DNA from: Rhizobiales bacterium 65-79 | GTDB lineage: Bacteria; Pseudomonadota; Alphaproteobacteria; Rhizobiales; Rhizobiaceae | Reading direction: 5' to 3' | DNA: 64,000 bases | NCBI GenBank assembly: GCA_001896885.1 | Contig: MKRJ01000030.1 | Location: 62,001 to 126,000, forward strand | Shown: piece after piece, positions 1 through 8,964 of the stretch | Layout: each line of letters starts with the position of its first letter | Position numbering within the stretch: the stretch's first letter is position 1 | The notes under the pieces: model-generated | What the model was told of the DNA's origin: nothing | Seen by the model: the letters and a program-made list of their open reading frames with translations, nothing else | Database searches by the model: none | Made by a program: the position numbers and the translations under genes

Positions 1-218
1 ACATGGAGGATGCGCTCGCGAAGGCCGGCCTGAGGGAGACCGACATGCTGCTGCAGGTGCATGACGAGCTGATCTTCGAGGCGCCGGAGGCGGAGGTCGA
101 GAAGGCCATTCCCGTTATCCGCCGGGTGATGGAGGACGCCGCCATGCCCGCCGTGCACATGGCCGTGCCGCTGCATGTCGACGCCCGCGCCGCGCATAAT
201 TGGGACGAGGCGCACTGA
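1..218 (+). CDS. polA: DNA polymerase I, C-terminal end (partial)
   Basis: Only the last 72 or so codons are present; the gene enters from the left edge (bases 1-2 finish a codon). The translated tail contains LLQVHDELIFEAPEAE, the conserved motif C of family A DNA polymerases, whose HDE residues sit in the palm active site. The protein carries out Okazaki fragment maturation and repair synthesis. The stop is TGA at 216-218. The next 50 bases lead into a palindromic repeat. Identification is firm from the motif; nothing can be said of the 5'-3' or 3'-5' exonuclease domains, which lie outside the window. Confidence 0.93.
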   Translation, partial: MEDALAKAGLRETDMLLQVHDELIFEAPEAEVEKAIPVIRRVMEDAAMPAVHMAVPLHVDARAAHNWDEAH

Positions 219-270
219 GCAGGGCGCCTACCTTCCCTTTGCGGGGTGGGCAATCGCATATGCTATTTTC

Positions 271-385
271 ACCCCCTCCGGCCCTTCGGGCCACCTCCCC
301 CTCGATGGGGGAGGAAAACGGCGCGGCCGGCGCTTTCCCTCCCCTTCGAGGGGAGGGTGCCGGGCGAAGCGAGGCGGGTGGGGTG
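271..385. repeat. Palindromic intergenic repeat, copy 1
   Basis: Two C/G-rich hairpins (centred on CCTCCCCCTCGATGGGGGAGG near 294-314 and CCCTCCCCTTCGAGGGGAGGG near 337-358) joined by an AAAACGGCG...GCGCTTT spacer and flanked by CCCTTCGGG and GCGAAGCGAGGCGGGTGGGG. The same architecture recurs at 3624-3739 (inverted) and 34557-34706. It sits between the ends of two convergent genes (polA and the L,D-transpeptidase), so it may also act as a transcription stop. Confidence 0.8.
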
Positions 386-435
386 TGCAGGCCGGCCCTT
401 TACGACAGCCCTGCCGCAACACGTGCGAAAAGGTG

Positions 436-1158
436 CTACGCCACGATCACGGTGGTCTTGGCGTCGACGCGGTTGTAGAGGTCGATGATGTCCTGGTTGA
501 TGAGCCGGACGCAGCCCGACGACATCGCCGAGCCGATCGACCACCATTCCGGCGAGCCGTGGATGCGGTAGCCGGTGTCGCGGCCGTCGGCGAAGAGATA
601 AAGCGCGCGGGCCCCGAGCGGGTTCATCGGTCCGGGCTCCATGCCCTGCCGGTATTTGGCGAGCTCCGGCTTGCGCTCGATCATCTCGGGCGGCGGCGTC
701 CAGACCGGCCATTCCTTCTTGTACTGAACCTTGGCGCGGCCGCTCCAGCGGAAGCCGTCCTTGCCGATGCCGACGCCGTAGCGGATCGCCTCGTTGCCCG
801 CCATGACGTAATAGAGATGCCGCTCGGCGAGGTTCACGCGGATCGTGCCCGGCACCTCGCTCGTCTGGTAGGGCACGATGGTGCGGCGGAACTCGCGCGG
901 CACCTTGGCGTAGGGGATCGCCTTCAGATGATAGGGGCCCTCGTCCACCGCCGCATACATCAGGTCGGGGCTGGTGATGTTCTTGTCGATGCCGATCTGC
1001 GGCCGGATCATCCCCGGCGCCTCCGGCCGGATCGTCCCGGTCGGGGTCATGTCGAGATCGAGCCCGGAGAGGTCCCGCGAGCCCATGCAGCCGGCAAGCG
1101 TCGCGCCCAGCCCGGCAAGCACCGTTCGGCGCGCAATCCGGTGTGTGAATTCAGCCAT
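436..1158 (-). CDS. L,D-transpeptidase (YkuD/ErfK family) lipoprotein
   Basis: 240 residues. The N-terminus has a twin Arg and hydrophobic stretch ending in a lipobox-like LAGC (Cys24), suggesting an exported lipoprotein. The YkuD catalytic domain spans about residues 105-240, with the signature His200-Gly-Ser and SSGCVRL, in which Cys216 is the nucleophile. L,D-transpeptidases make 3-3 peptidoglycan crosslinks or attach proteins to peptidoglycan in the periplasm, and Hyphomicrobiales carry many paralogues. Nothing nearby narrows the role. The gene is convergent with polA and divergent from the YeiH-family gene, with about 200 bp between the two starts for both promoters. Confidence 0.9.
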   Translation of the reverse strand: MAEFTHRIARRTVLAGLGATLAGCMGSRDLSGLDLDMTPTGTIRPEAPGMIRPQIGIDKNITSPDLMYAAVDEGPYHLKAIPYAKVPREFRRTIVPYQTSEVPGTIRVNLAERHLYYVMAGNEAIRYGVGIGKDGFRWSGRAKVQYKKEWPVWTPPPEMIERKPELAKYRQGMEPGPMNPLGARALYLFADGRDTGYRIHGSPEWWSIGSAMSSGCVRLINQDIIDLYNRVDAKTTVIVA

Positions 1159-1367
1159 TTCGTGCCCTGGCGTCTGGTCAAGAGAAGCGTCGGACTATGG
1201 GCGGCGTATGGTTGATGAAAGCTTAAGGCGCGCCTGACCTGGAGGGATATCGCGCCGGATTCATCTGCCGCCGAATAATCGGACATTCTGATCGAAATTA
1301 CATATTCAATCTGTTGGATCGATGGGCGGCGGCAGGCCATTGGTGGCTCCGAATTGAGGAGCCTCCC

Positions 1368-2417
1368 ATGTCCGACGCAACCATCGACGCCCCGTCCGTC
1401 CCCCTCGCCAACCGCAAGCGCCTCGATCCGCGCCTGCTCGCCGGGCTCGCACCCGGCCTGGCGCTGACCACCCTGATCGCCGCGCTCGCCTACGCTGTCC
1501 GCCGCATTCCGGGCGCCGACACGTTCAGCCCGATGATCATCGCGATCCTGCTCGGCATCCTCTTCCACAATGTCGTCGGCACGCCCGTCCGCGCCAAGGC
1601 GGGCGTCGTTTTCAGCCTGCGCCGCATCCTTCGGCTCGCCATCATCCTGCTCGGCCTGCAGCTCACGGCGAGCCAGGTGGTTGCGGTCGGCGGCACGGGC
1701 ATCGCCATCATCGTCGTGACGCTTGCCGCGACTTTCACGCTCACCAAGGCGATGGGCCGCGTGCTCGGCGTCGACCGGAAGCTCGCCGAGCTGATCGCCG
1801 CCGGCACGTCGATCTGCGGCGCCTCGGCGGTGATCGCCACCAACACCGTGACGCGCGGCTCCGACGAGGACGTCGCCTACGCGGTCGCCTGCGTCACCGT
1901 GTTCGGCACGCTCTCCATGTTCCTCTATCCGACGCTCGGCACGCTGCTCCATCTCGACATGCACCATTACGGCCTATGGGCTGGCAGCTCGATCCACGAG
2001 ATCGCGCAGGTCGTCGGGGCCGCCTTCCAGCACGGTCATGAGGCCGGGGAGTTCGGCACCATCGCCAAGCTCAGCCGCGTGATGCTGCTCGCGCCACTGG
2101 TCATGACGCTCGGCATCGTCGCGGCGCGAAGCGGCGGGGGCGGCGCCAAGGCGGAGGGCAAGGCGCCGATGCCATGGTTCGTGCTCGGCTTCATCGCCAT
2201 GATCGGCCTGAACAGCCTGGATATCGTTCCCGCCGAGGCGGCGCACGCGGTCACGCCGGTCACGACCTTCCTGCTGACGATGGCGCTGGCGGCGATGGGG
2301 CTGGAAACCGACATCCGCAAGCTCAAGGCCAAGGGCGCGCGGCCGCTGGCGCTCGGCGCTCTTTCCTGGCTGTTCATTTCCGCCTTCAGCCTTGCCCTGA
2401 TCCTCGCGATCGGATGA
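1368..2417 (+). CDS. YeiH/UPF0324 family membrane protein (putative sulfite/sulfate exporter family)
   Basis: 349 residues with about ten hydrophobic segments, matching the conserved family PF03601 (E. coli YeiH). The start at 1368 is chosen because GAGGAG lies 6 bases upstream; an ATG at 1314 in the same frame lacks a ribosome site. Members of this family have been proposed as sulfite/sulfate exporters in sulfonate-degrading bacteria. A gene for sulfoacetaldehyde acetyltransferase, which releases sulfite, lies only 3 kb away. A LysR regulator follows at 2691, mirroring the yeiH-yeiE pair of enterobacteria. The family call is solid; the sulfite-export role is inference. Confidence 0.85.
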   Translation: MSDATIDAPSVPLANRKRLDPRLLAGLAPGLALTTLIAALAYAVRRIPGADTFSPMIIAILLGILFHNVVGTPVRAKAGVVFSLRRILRLAIILLGLQLTASQVVAVGGTGIAIIVVTLAATFTLTKAMGRVLGVDRKLAELIAAGTSICGASAVIATNTVTRGSDEDVAYAVACVTVFGTLSMFLYPTLGTLLHLDMHHYGLWAGSSIHEIAQVVGAAFQHGHEAGEFGTIAKLSRVMLLAPLVMTLGIVAARSGGGGAKAEGKAPMPWFVLGFIAMIGLNSLDIVPAEAAHAVTPVTTFLLTMALAAMGLETDIRKLKAKGARPLALGALSWLFISAFSLALILAIG

Positions 2418-2486
2418 TATCGCTATCGAAGCGTTTGGATAAGAGACCGAGCCGGCGGGGAAGATGAAGGCAGAGCTGATCTCCAT

Positions 2487-2620
2487 CCCCCTCTCCGCCT
2501 CGCTATCGCCCGGCACCTCTCCCCCTGAAGGGGGCGAGGACGGGAGCCAAGCACGCCACCCGTCCTCTCCCTCACGAAGTGGGGGAGAGGTGTCGAGGCG
2601 AAGCCGAGACGGAGAGGGGG
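2487..2620. repeat. Palindromic intergenic repeat, variant type, copy 2
   Basis: Begins CCCCCTCTCCGCCTCGC and ends GACGGAGAGGGGG, so the whole element is an inverted repeat, with inner hairpins CACCTCTCCCCCTGAAGGGGG and CTCTCCCTCACGAAGTGGGGGAGAG. It lies between the YeiH gene and its LysR neighbour and resembles the element at 5015-5152. Confidence 0.75.
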
Positions 2621-2690
2621 CTCGTCCATCCAAGGGCGATCAACCGCCGCCACTCAGGCGTGACGAGGGCTCAATAGCGAGCCTGCATCC

Positions 2691-3572
2691 ATGACCTTCG
2701 AGCAGCTTCGCGTCTTCATCGCCGTGGCGGAGAGGCTGCACGTCACCCAGGCGGCGGCCGCGCTCAACATGACGCAGTCGGCGGCGAGCGCCGCCGTCCA
2801 GGCGCTGGAAAGCGGGCTCGGGACAAAACTCTTCAACCGCGTCGGCCGCCATATCGAGCTCACCGAGGCCGGCCGCGTCTTCCTGCCGGAGGCGCGCGCC
2901 GTCGTGAAGCGGCTGGCGCAGGCCGGGCAGACGCTGGCCGAACTCGAAGGGCTGGAGCGCGGCCGGCTGGCGCTCTGGGCCAGCCAGACCATCGCCGGCT
3001 ATTTCCTGCCTCGCTTCATCGCGCGTTTCCATGAGGCGCGGCCGGGCATCGAGCTGTCGCTCGTCATCGACAATACGGCCGGCGTGGCGCGCGCCGTGGC
3101 GGCGGGCGACGCGGATATCGGCTTCGTCGAGGGCGATGTGGAGGACCCGCTTCTGGTGCGCATCGACGTCGGCGCCGACCAGCTCGTGCTCGTGGTCGCC
3201 GCCGGCCATCCTTACGCCGGCAGGAAGACCATGCGGCCGGAAGAGCTCGGCCGGCTCAAATGGACGCTGCGGGAACGCGGCTCGGGCACGCGGCAGATAT
3301 TCGAGGACGCGGTTCGCGGCTTCGGCATCGATCCGGACGCGCTCGACGTCACGCTCGAACTGCCCTCCAACGAGGCGGTGCGCAGCGCCGTCGAGGCGGG
3401 TTCCGGCGCGACCGTGATCTCGCGTCTCGTGGCCGACGCCAAGCTCCGGGCCGGCGCGCTCGCCGCCCTGCCGCTCGCCTTTCCGGAACGGCGCTTCACC
3501 GCGCTGCGCCACGGCGACCGCTCGCGCACGCGCGCCGAAGCCGCCTTCCTCGATTTCGTGCGTAGCGGGTGA
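2691..3572 (+). CDS. LysR family transcriptional regulator (YeiE-like)
   Basis: 293 residues. The N-terminal winged helix-turn-helix occupies about residues 1-60 (MTFEQLRVFIAVAERLHVTQ, then AAAALNMTQSAASAAVQALE). It is followed by a linker helix and a periplasmic-binding-protein-like effector domain (about 90-290). It belongs to the CysB/CbbR/YeiE side of the LysR family. It lies downstream of, and on the same strand as, the YeiH-family gene; in E. coli YeiE regulates genes linked to sulfite stress and yeiH, so control of its neighbour is likely. The repeat at 2487-2620 separates the two genes, so it may have its own promoter. Confidence 0.9.
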   Translation: MTFEQLRVFIAVAERLHVTQAAAALNMTQSAASAAVQALESGLGTKLFNRVGRHIELTEAGRVFLPEARAVVKRLAQAGQTLAELEGLERGRLALWASQTIAGYFLPRFIARFHEARPGIELSLVIDNTAGVARAVAAGDADIGFVEGDVEDPLLVRIDVGADQLVLVVAAGHPYAGRKTMRPEELGRLKWTLRERGSGTRQIFEDAVRGFGIDPDALDVTLELPSNEAVRSAVEAGSGATVISRLVADAKLRAGALAALPLAFPERRFTALRHGDRSRTRAEAAFLDFVRSG

Positions 3573-3623
3573 GCGGGATGCGGCTTTGCGTGCCAGCGGG
3601 GCAACCGCATATGGCTTACCGCT

Positions 3624-3739
3624 TCACCCCACCCGCCTCGCTGCGCGAGGCACCCTCCCCTCGAAGGGGAGGGAAAAGCGGCAGCGCCGCGGCTTTCCTC
3701 CCCTGGCAGGGGGAGGTGGCCCGAAGGGCCGGAGGGGGC
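3624..3739. repeat. Palindromic intergenic repeat, copy 3 (inverted)
   Basis: Same element as at 271-385 but in the opposite orientation: CACCCCACCCGCCTCGC, then the hairpin CCCTCCCCTCGAAGGGGAGGG, a GCGGC...GCGGC spacer, CCTCCCCTGGCAGGGGGAGG and GGCCCGAAGGGCC. Both copies are also preceded by CAAYCGCATATG (248-259 and 3602-3613), so the repeated unit may reach further than the hairpins. Confidence 0.8.
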
Positions 3740-3774
3740 AAGCGGCTCCGCCGCCCGTTTGAGTATCCTTCCCC

Positions 3775-4965
3775 ATGATCCTCCGCCGAACCGTCCTCTA
3801 TCTCGGCCTGTCGCAGCTCGTCTGCTGGGGCACGGCCTACTACCTGATCGGCGGCTTCGGCAGCGTCATCGCCGCCGAGCTCGGCTGGAGCCGCGATCTC
3901 GTCTATGGCGGCTTCTCCGCCGCGCTCCTCGTCATGGGCTTCGCCTCGCCGTACACGGGCCGGCTGATCGACCGGCATAGCGGCCGCGCCGTGATGGCCG
4001 TCGGCTCGGTCCTGATCGCGCTCGGCTGCGTCGGCATCGGACTGTCGCACGGGATCGCCCTCTATTACGCAAGCTGGATCTGCCTCGGCGTCGCCATGCG
4101 CTTCACCCTCTACGACGCCGCCTTCGCGACGCTGGCGCGCATCGGCGGCCCGTCGGCTAGACGGTCGATGTCGCAGATCACGCTGTTCGGCGGGCTGGCC
4201 TCGACGGTCTTCTGGCCGTTCGGCCATATGCTGACGGAGGCGGTCGGGTGGCGCGGCGCGCTCTTCGTCTATGCGGCGGTGGCGCTCGCCACCCTGCCGC
4301 TCCATCTCGCCATTCCCGGGAACCGCCAGGGCGAGACGATGCCGTCCGCCACGCCGGTCGCCGGCCCGCCCGTCGAGAAACCGCCGCTCGCCGCATCGCC
4401 CTCCGACAGTTTCGTCGCGGGGGCGCTCTACGCGGTCATCACGACGGCGGTGAACTTCCTGAATTCCGGCATGTCGGCGCACATGATCAACATTCTGGCC
4501 GGGCTCGGGCTTGCTGCCGGCGTCGCGGTCTGGATCGCGACATTGCGCGGCATAGGCCAGTCGCTGGCGCGGCTCGCCGAAATCCTCTTCGGCGCCAGGC
4601 TCGACGTGTTCGGCCTCAACATGCTGTCGACCGCGCTCCTGCCGATCGCCTTCCTCGTCGGCATGGCGAGCGGCGTCTTCGTGCCGGCGGCGGTGGCTTT
4701 CGCCTTCGTCTATGGCGGCGGCAACGGGCTGACCACCATCACGCGCGGCACGCTGCCGCTGGCGCTCTTCGACCGGAGCACCTACGGCCTCGTCGTCGGC
4801 CGGCTGCTGATGCCGAGCTTCATCGTCTCGGCCGCCTCGCCGATCGTCTATGCCACGATCATCGACCGCTTCGGCAACCAGGCGGCGCTCGTCCTGTCGA
4901 TCGCCGTCGCCTGCCTGGCGCTGGCGGCGGCGGCGGCGCTCCAGTTTCGATTCAGGGGGAGGTAG
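3775..4965 (+). CDS. MFS family transporter
   Basis: 396 residues with about twelve hydrophobic segments in two halves, and a polar central loop near residues 180-210 (a Pro/Ala-rich stretch). After helix 2 it has GRLIDRHSGR, the family's loop 2-3 signature (GxLaDRxGrr). This is an inner-membrane secondary transporter; the substrate is not evident. It stands alone on the plus strand between two palindromic repeats, facing the 3' end of xsc, so it is not part of the taurine operon. ATG 3775 is the only good start; upstream bases include TTCCCC rather than a clear Shine-Dalgarno site. Confidence 0.85.
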   Translation: MILRRTVLYLGLSQLVCWGTAYYLIGGFGSVIAAELGWSRDLVYGGFSAALLVMGFASPYTGRLIDRHSGRAVMAVGSVLIALGCVGIGLSHGIALYYASWICLGVAMRFTLYDAAFATLARIGGPSARRSMSQITLFGGLASTVFWPFGHMLTEAVGWRGALFVYAAVALATLPLHLAIPGNRQGETMPSATPVAGPPVEKPPLAASPSDSFVAGALYAVITTAVNFLNSGMSAHMINILAGLGLAAGVAVWIATLRGIGQSLARLAEILFGARLDVFGLNMLSTALLPIAFLVGMASGVFVPAAVAFAFVYGGGNGLTTITRGTLPLALFDRSTYGLVVGRLLMPSFIVSAASPIVYATIIDRFGNQAALVLSIAVACLALAAAAALQFRFRGR

Positions 4966-5014
4966 GAGCCGAGCAGCCATGTCAGGCTGCTGCAATCGTT
5001 AACAGAGTAAAGTA

Positions 5015-5152
5015 CCCCTCTCCGGTTTGCTTCGCAAACCACCTCTCCCCAGAGGGGCGAGGAACCGAACCCGCGAAGGTCGCGGCGCTTCAGGACCTGG
5101 GTTCCTCGCCCCTCTGGGGAGAGGTGCCGAGCGAAGCGAGGCGGAGAGGGGT
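5015..5152. repeat. Palindromic intergenic repeat, variant type, copy 4
   Basis: A long near-perfect inverted repeat: ACCCCTCTCCGGTTTGC...CACCTCTCCCCAGAGGGGCGAGGAACC on the left and GGTTCCTCGCCCCTCTGGGGAGAGGTG...GCGGAGAGGGGT on the right. Each half is itself a hairpin. It lies between the convergent ends of the MFS gene and xsc and may terminate both. Confidence 0.8.
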
Positions 5153-5181
5153 GCTTCAAATGCCTCGGCCCTGCCCCGATA

Positions 5182-6966
5182 TCACGCCGCCGCACCCCGC
5201 TGGGTGCGCATGTCCTTGCGGTCGATGCCGGCGACCTTCACCGGCTTCTTCATGGCGTCGCGGCGGAAAGGCTCGCCGAGTTCCTGGTTGATCATCGCCT
5301 CGATCAGCGTCGTCTTGCCATGTTTCATCTGGTCCTCGACGGCCTTGTCCAGCGCCGCCGTCAGTTCCTCCATGGTGAAGGCCTGCACGCCCTGAAGTCC
5401 GCAGGCCTTGGCGATGCCCGCATAGGAGACCTGCGTGTCGAGTTCGGTGCCGACGAAATTGTCGTCGTACCAGAGCGTCGAATTGCGCTTCTCGGCGCCC
5501 CATTGGTAGTTGCGGAAGACGATCATGGTGATGGCCGGCCATTCGGGCCGTCCGATCGCGGTCAGTTCCGTGACGGCGATGCCGAAGGCACCGTCACCGG
5601 CGAAGCCGACGACCGGCGTATCCGGGCAGGCGATCTTGGCGCCGACGATGGAAGGCAGGCCGTAGCCGCAAGGGCCGAACAGGCCGGGCGCCAGATATTT
5701 GCGGCCCGCCTCGAAAGAGGGATAGGCGTTGCCGATGGCGCAATTGTTGCCGATGTCGGAAGAGATGATGGCGTCGCGCGGCAGCGCGGCCTGGATGGCG
5801 CGCCAGGCCATGCGCGGGCTCATCCATTTCGGCTTGGCCTTGCGGGCGCGCTCGTTCCAGGTCGTGCCGGGATCGTCCTGCTCGTGGTCGAGCGACGTGA
5901 GCTCCTGCGCCCATGCCGACTTGGTCTGCGCGATCGTCGCCTTCCGCTCGGCGCGGCCGGCATCGCCCGCCTTGGCGTCGAGCCGGTCGAGGATGCCTTC
6001 CGCCACCTTCTTCGCGTCGCCGATGACGCCGATCGCGACCGGCTTTGTCAGGCCGATGCGGTCGGGATTGATGTCGACCTGGATGATGGCGGCGTTCTTC
6101 GGCCAGTAGTCGATGCCGTAGCCGGGCAGCGTCGAGAAGGGATTGAGGCGCGTGCCGAGCGCCAGCACCACGTCGGCCTTCGCGATGAGCTGCATACCGG
6201 CCTTCGAGCCGTTGTAGCCGAGCGGGCCGGCGAAGAGCGGATGCGAGCCGGGGAAGGCGTCGTTATGCTGGTAGCCGCAGCAGACGGGCGCGTCGAGCCG
6301 CTCGGCGAGCGCGATCGTGGCGCCGATGGCGTTCGCCAGCACGACCCCGGCGCCGTTCAGGATGACCGGGAATTTCGCCTTCGACAGCAACGCCGCCGCC
6401 CTGTCGAGCGCCTCGTCGCCGCCCGAGGGGCGCTCGAACTCGACGATCGCCGGCAGTTCGACGTCGATCACCTGCGTCCAGAAATCGCGCGGCACGTTGA
6501 TCTGCGCCGGCGCCGAGGCGCGCCAGGCGTGCTGGATGACGCGGTTCAGCGTCTCGGCCATGCGCGAGGGGTCGCGCACCTCCTCCTGGTAGGCGACCAT
6601 GTCCTTGAACAGCGCCATCTGCTCGACTTCCTGGAAACCGCCCTGCCCCACGGTCTTGTTCGCCGCCTGCGGCGTGACCAGCAGGAGCGGCGTGTGGTTC
6701 CAGTAGGCCGTCTTCACCGCCGTGACGAAATTGGTGATGCCCGGCCCGTTCTGGGCGATCATCATCGACATCTTACCCGAGGCGCGCGTGTAGCCGTCGG
6801 CCATCATGCCGCCCGAACCCTCATGCGCGCAGTCCCAGAAGGTGATGCCCGCCTGCGGGAACAGGTCGGAGATCGGCATGAAGGCCGAGCCGATGATGCC
6901 GAAGGCGTGCTCGATACCATGGCGCTGCAGCACCTTCACGAAGGCTTCTTCGGTAGTCATCTTCAT
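5182..6966 (-). CDS. xsc: Sulfoacetaldehyde acetyltransferase
   Basis: 594 residues, the usual length for Xsc (EC 2.3.3.15). It is a thiamine diphosphate enzyme converting sulfoacetaldehyde and phosphate to acetyl phosphate and sulfite in the cytoplasm. Visible features are the N-terminal TPP domain with CAHEGSGG (conserved Glu), the central domain, and the C-terminal TPP motif starting GDGAFG and running to the NYQWGAEKRN segment. It is the last gene of the leftward tauABC-tauXY-xsc unit, 37 bases after tauY. This places it in taurine dissimilation. No phosphotransacetylase gene follows, so acetyl phosphate must be handled by an enzyme encoded elsewhere. Confidence 0.95.
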   Translation of the reverse strand: MKMTTEEAFVKVLQRHGIEHAFGIIGSAFMPISDLFPQAGITFWDCAHEGSGGMMADGYTRASGKMSMMIAQNGPGITNFVTAVKTAYWNHTPLLLVTPQAANKTVGQGGFQEVEQMALFKDMVAYQEEVRDPSRMAETLNRVIQHAWRASAPAQINVPRDFWTQVIDVELPAIVEFERPSGGDEALDRAAALLSKAKFPVILNGAGVVLANAIGATIALAERLDAPVCCGYQHNDAFPGSHPLFAGPLGYNGSKAGMQLIAKADVVLALGTRLNPFSTLPGYGIDYWPKNAAIIQVDINPDRIGLTKPVAIGVIGDAKKVAEGILDRLDAKAGDAGRAERKATIAQTKSAWAQELTSLDHEQDDPGTTWNERARKAKPKWMSPRMAWRAIQAALPRDAIISSDIGNNCAIGNAYPSFEAGRKYLAPGLFGPCGYGLPSIVGAKIACPDTPVVGFAGDGAFGIAVTELTAIGRPEWPAITMIVFRNYQWGAEKRNSTLWYDDNFVGTELDTQVSYAGIAKACGLQGVQAFTMEELTAALDKAVEDQMKHGKTTLIEAMINQELGEPFRRDAMKKPVKVAGIDRKDMRTQRGAAA

Positions 6967-7003
6967 GGCGGAAATCCTTTCTTTGCTGGCCTCCGTTCGG
7001 GGC

Positions 7004-8398
7004 CTAGTTCGTTTCGTCCTTGAGGAAATACCAGCGGTACATCGCCCGCTGGCCGATGCGGCGGAAGGGGGTCAGGAAGCCGTGCCCCGGCAGGGCCGAG
7101 GTGAAGATCGGCAGGTCGAGCCCGCCGCCCTTGCCGGCGACCAGCTGCGCCATGCGGCGGCCGGCCTGGGCGGAATACATCACGCCGTTGCCGCCATAGC
7201 CCATGGCGTAGAAGATCTTCTGCCGCGGGTCGGGCTGGAAGATGCGCGGCATCATGTCGTGGCTGACGTCGACCCAGCCCCACCAGGAATAGTCGATGTC
7301 GATGCCCTTCAGCGCCGGGAACTTGCGGTGGAGGCCTTCGACCAGGAGCTTGAGATGGCGCGGGTTCTCCGCGTCCGCTCCGGTGATGGCGCTGCGGCTG
7401 CCGATCTGGACGCGCCCGTCCGGCATCTGCCGATAGTAGAAGCGCAAGGTGCGGGTGTCGGTCAGCACCATCCTGGTCTTGAAATTGCAGGCCTCGCGCT
7501 CGGCGTCGGTCAGCTTGCGGGTGACGATCGAGTTCGACAGGATCGGCATCAGCTTGTGGCGCGTCAGCTCGTGCATGCCGGGAGGCGTGTAGGCGGCGGT
7601 GGCGAGCGCCACGGCGCGCGCGCGGACCGTGCCGCCCGGCGTCGTCAGGTAGTGCACGCCATTTTTCGTCTGCCAGCCGATCACCGGGCTGCCAGGATGC
7701 ACTTTCGCGCCGAGCGCGCGCGCCATCTTCAGGTAGCCGAAGGCGAGCTTGCCGGCATGGATGGCGATGCCGTCCGGCTCGAGCATGGCGCCTTGCGCCT
7801 CCTCGTCGCGCATATAGTCGCGGTGCACTTCCTCACGCGTCAGGATGCGCGTCCCGTAGCCGAACACCTCGTTCAGGAGCTTCGATTCCGCCTCCAGCTT
7901 CGGCATCATCTTCGCCTTGTGGGCGACGTAGAGATGGCCGCCGTCCTGCGGCTCGCAATCGATGTCGCGGACCAGGCCGCGGAAAATATCGAAGCCCTCC
8001 AGCATTTCGGCATGCAGCTTCTTGGCGACATCGACGCCCCAGCGCTCGATCCAGCCCGAACGCGTCAGCCGGCCTGCGGAAAACTGCGCCTGGCCGCCAT
8101 TCCTCGTCGAGCAGCCCCAGGCGACGCGGTTCGCCTCGAGCACCGTCGCCTTGATGCCGTGCTCCTTCGCCAGGTGGATGGCGCAGGAGAGGCCGGTATA
8201 GCCCGAGCCGATGACGGCGACATCGACGTCCATGTCGGCGGCGACGGGACCGTCGTCCTCGGGCGGCTCGCCGGCGGTCGCGATCCAGTAGGTCGGCGCG
8301 TAGTCGCGGTTCTGCCCCGGCCCGCGATCGGCGATCGGGTCGTAGCGCGGGTCGTAGGGATCGTGCGGACGACGGAGCGGGATGATCTGGGTGTCCAT
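7004..8398 (-). CDS. tauY: Taurine dehydrogenase large subunit, FAD-dependent (DadA-like)
   Basis: 464 residues. A Rossmann FAD motif, DVAVIGSGYTGLSCAIHLA, begins near residue 60, and a DAO-family oxidoreductase domain fills the rest. In Rhodobacter/Paracoccus, TauXY oxidises taurine to sulfoacetaldehyde and ammonia with electrons passed to cytochrome c. Identification rests on the DAO fold together with the neighbours tauX upstream and xsc downstream. The start at 8398 is preferred: AAGGA lies 9 bases before it, whereas the alternative ATG at 8407 abuts the same AAGGA. Substrate identity is inferred from context and could extend to related aminosulfonates. Confidence 0.88.
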   Translation of the reverse strand: MDTQIIPLRRPHDPYDPRYDPIADRGPGQNRDYAPTYWIATAGEPPEDDGPVAADMDVDVAVIGSGYTGLSCAIHLAKEHGIKATVLEANRVAWGCSTRNGGQAQFSAGRLTRSGWIERWGVDVAKKLHAEMLEGFDIFRGLVRDIDCEPQDGGHLYVAHKAKMMPKLEAESKLLNEVFGYGTRILTREEVHRDYMRDEEAQGAMLEPDGIAIHAGKLAFGYLKMARALGAKVHPGSPVIGWQTKNGVHYLTTPGGTVRARAVALATAAYTPPGMHELTRHKLMPILSNSIVTRKLTDAEREACNFKTRMVLTDTRTLRFYYRQMPDGRVQIGSRSAITGADAENPRHLKLLVEGLHRKFPALKGIDIDYSWWGWVDVSHDMMPRIFQPDPRQKIFYAMGYGGNGVMYSAQAGRRMAQLVAGKGGGLDLPIFTSALPGHGFLTPFRRIGQRAMYRWYFLKDETN

Positions 8399-8435
8399 CT
8401 GTGCCATTCCTTGGCGATGATAAGCTGTCGCGACC

Positions 8436-8828
8436 TCAGGCCTTCTGCATCGGCCGGTTCTTGCGGAAGGCCTGCTTGAAGACGATCTTGCCGTCGCGCA
8501 GGGTGAAGAGATCCGCGCCCTGCGCCTCGACCCGCATGCCCTCGCGGTTGGTGCCGGAGAAGGTCCATTCGGAGACGGCGCGGTCGCCATGGACGAAGTG
8601 GCTGTGATGGTCCCAGCGGGCGTCGGGCATGTCCTCCCACACCTTGGCGAAGGCGGCGCGGATATCCTTCTTGCCCTCGAAGCGCGTGCCGTAGACCGCC
8701 GGCCCGCCGACGGCGTTGAAGACGCAGTCGTCGGCGAAGGCGGTCATCACGGCGTCGGCGTCGTGGCGGTTGAAGGCGTCGAACATCTCGGCCAGAGCCT
8801 CGGCGGTCATCTCGGTTTCCTTGCTCAT
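8436..8828 (-). CDS. tauX: Taurine dehydrogenase small subunit (SnoaL/NTF2-like fold)
   Basis: 130 residues from the ATG at 8828, which has GAGGA about 5 bases upstream; an in-frame ATG at 8861 has no such site. The sequence looks like a SnoaL/NTF2-like cone domain (AEMFDAFNRHDADAVMTAFA, later DLFTLRDGKI), the fold found in the roughly 16-kDa TauX subunit. It is encoded directly before the FAD subunit, the known tauXY order. No cofactor motif is visible, which fits a structural or accessory subunit. The call depends strongly on its position between tauC and tauY. Confidence 0.82.
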   Translation of the reverse strand: MSKETEMTAEALAEMFDAFNRHDADAVMTAFADDCVFNAVGGPAVYGTRFEGKKDIRAAFAKVWEDMPDARWDHHSHFVHGDRAVSEWTFSGTNREGMRVEAQGADLFTLRDGKIVFKQAFRKNRPMQKA

Positions 8829-8964
8829 CTTTTCCTCGTCGTTCCTTCCCGCGTTTCGCATAGACCGGGCGCTTGCCCGCCCATGGCGTGCAGGAGACGT
8901 TCATCGTTTTTCGGCTCGTCGGCCCGGCGCGGGGGCCTCGTTCCCGGGCGTCGCTAGGTCATGG

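Noticed and set aside
8436..8828. Ketosteroid isomerase or general SnoaL-like enzyme
   Set aside because: The fold fits, but the position between tauC and tauY matches the TauX subunit better.
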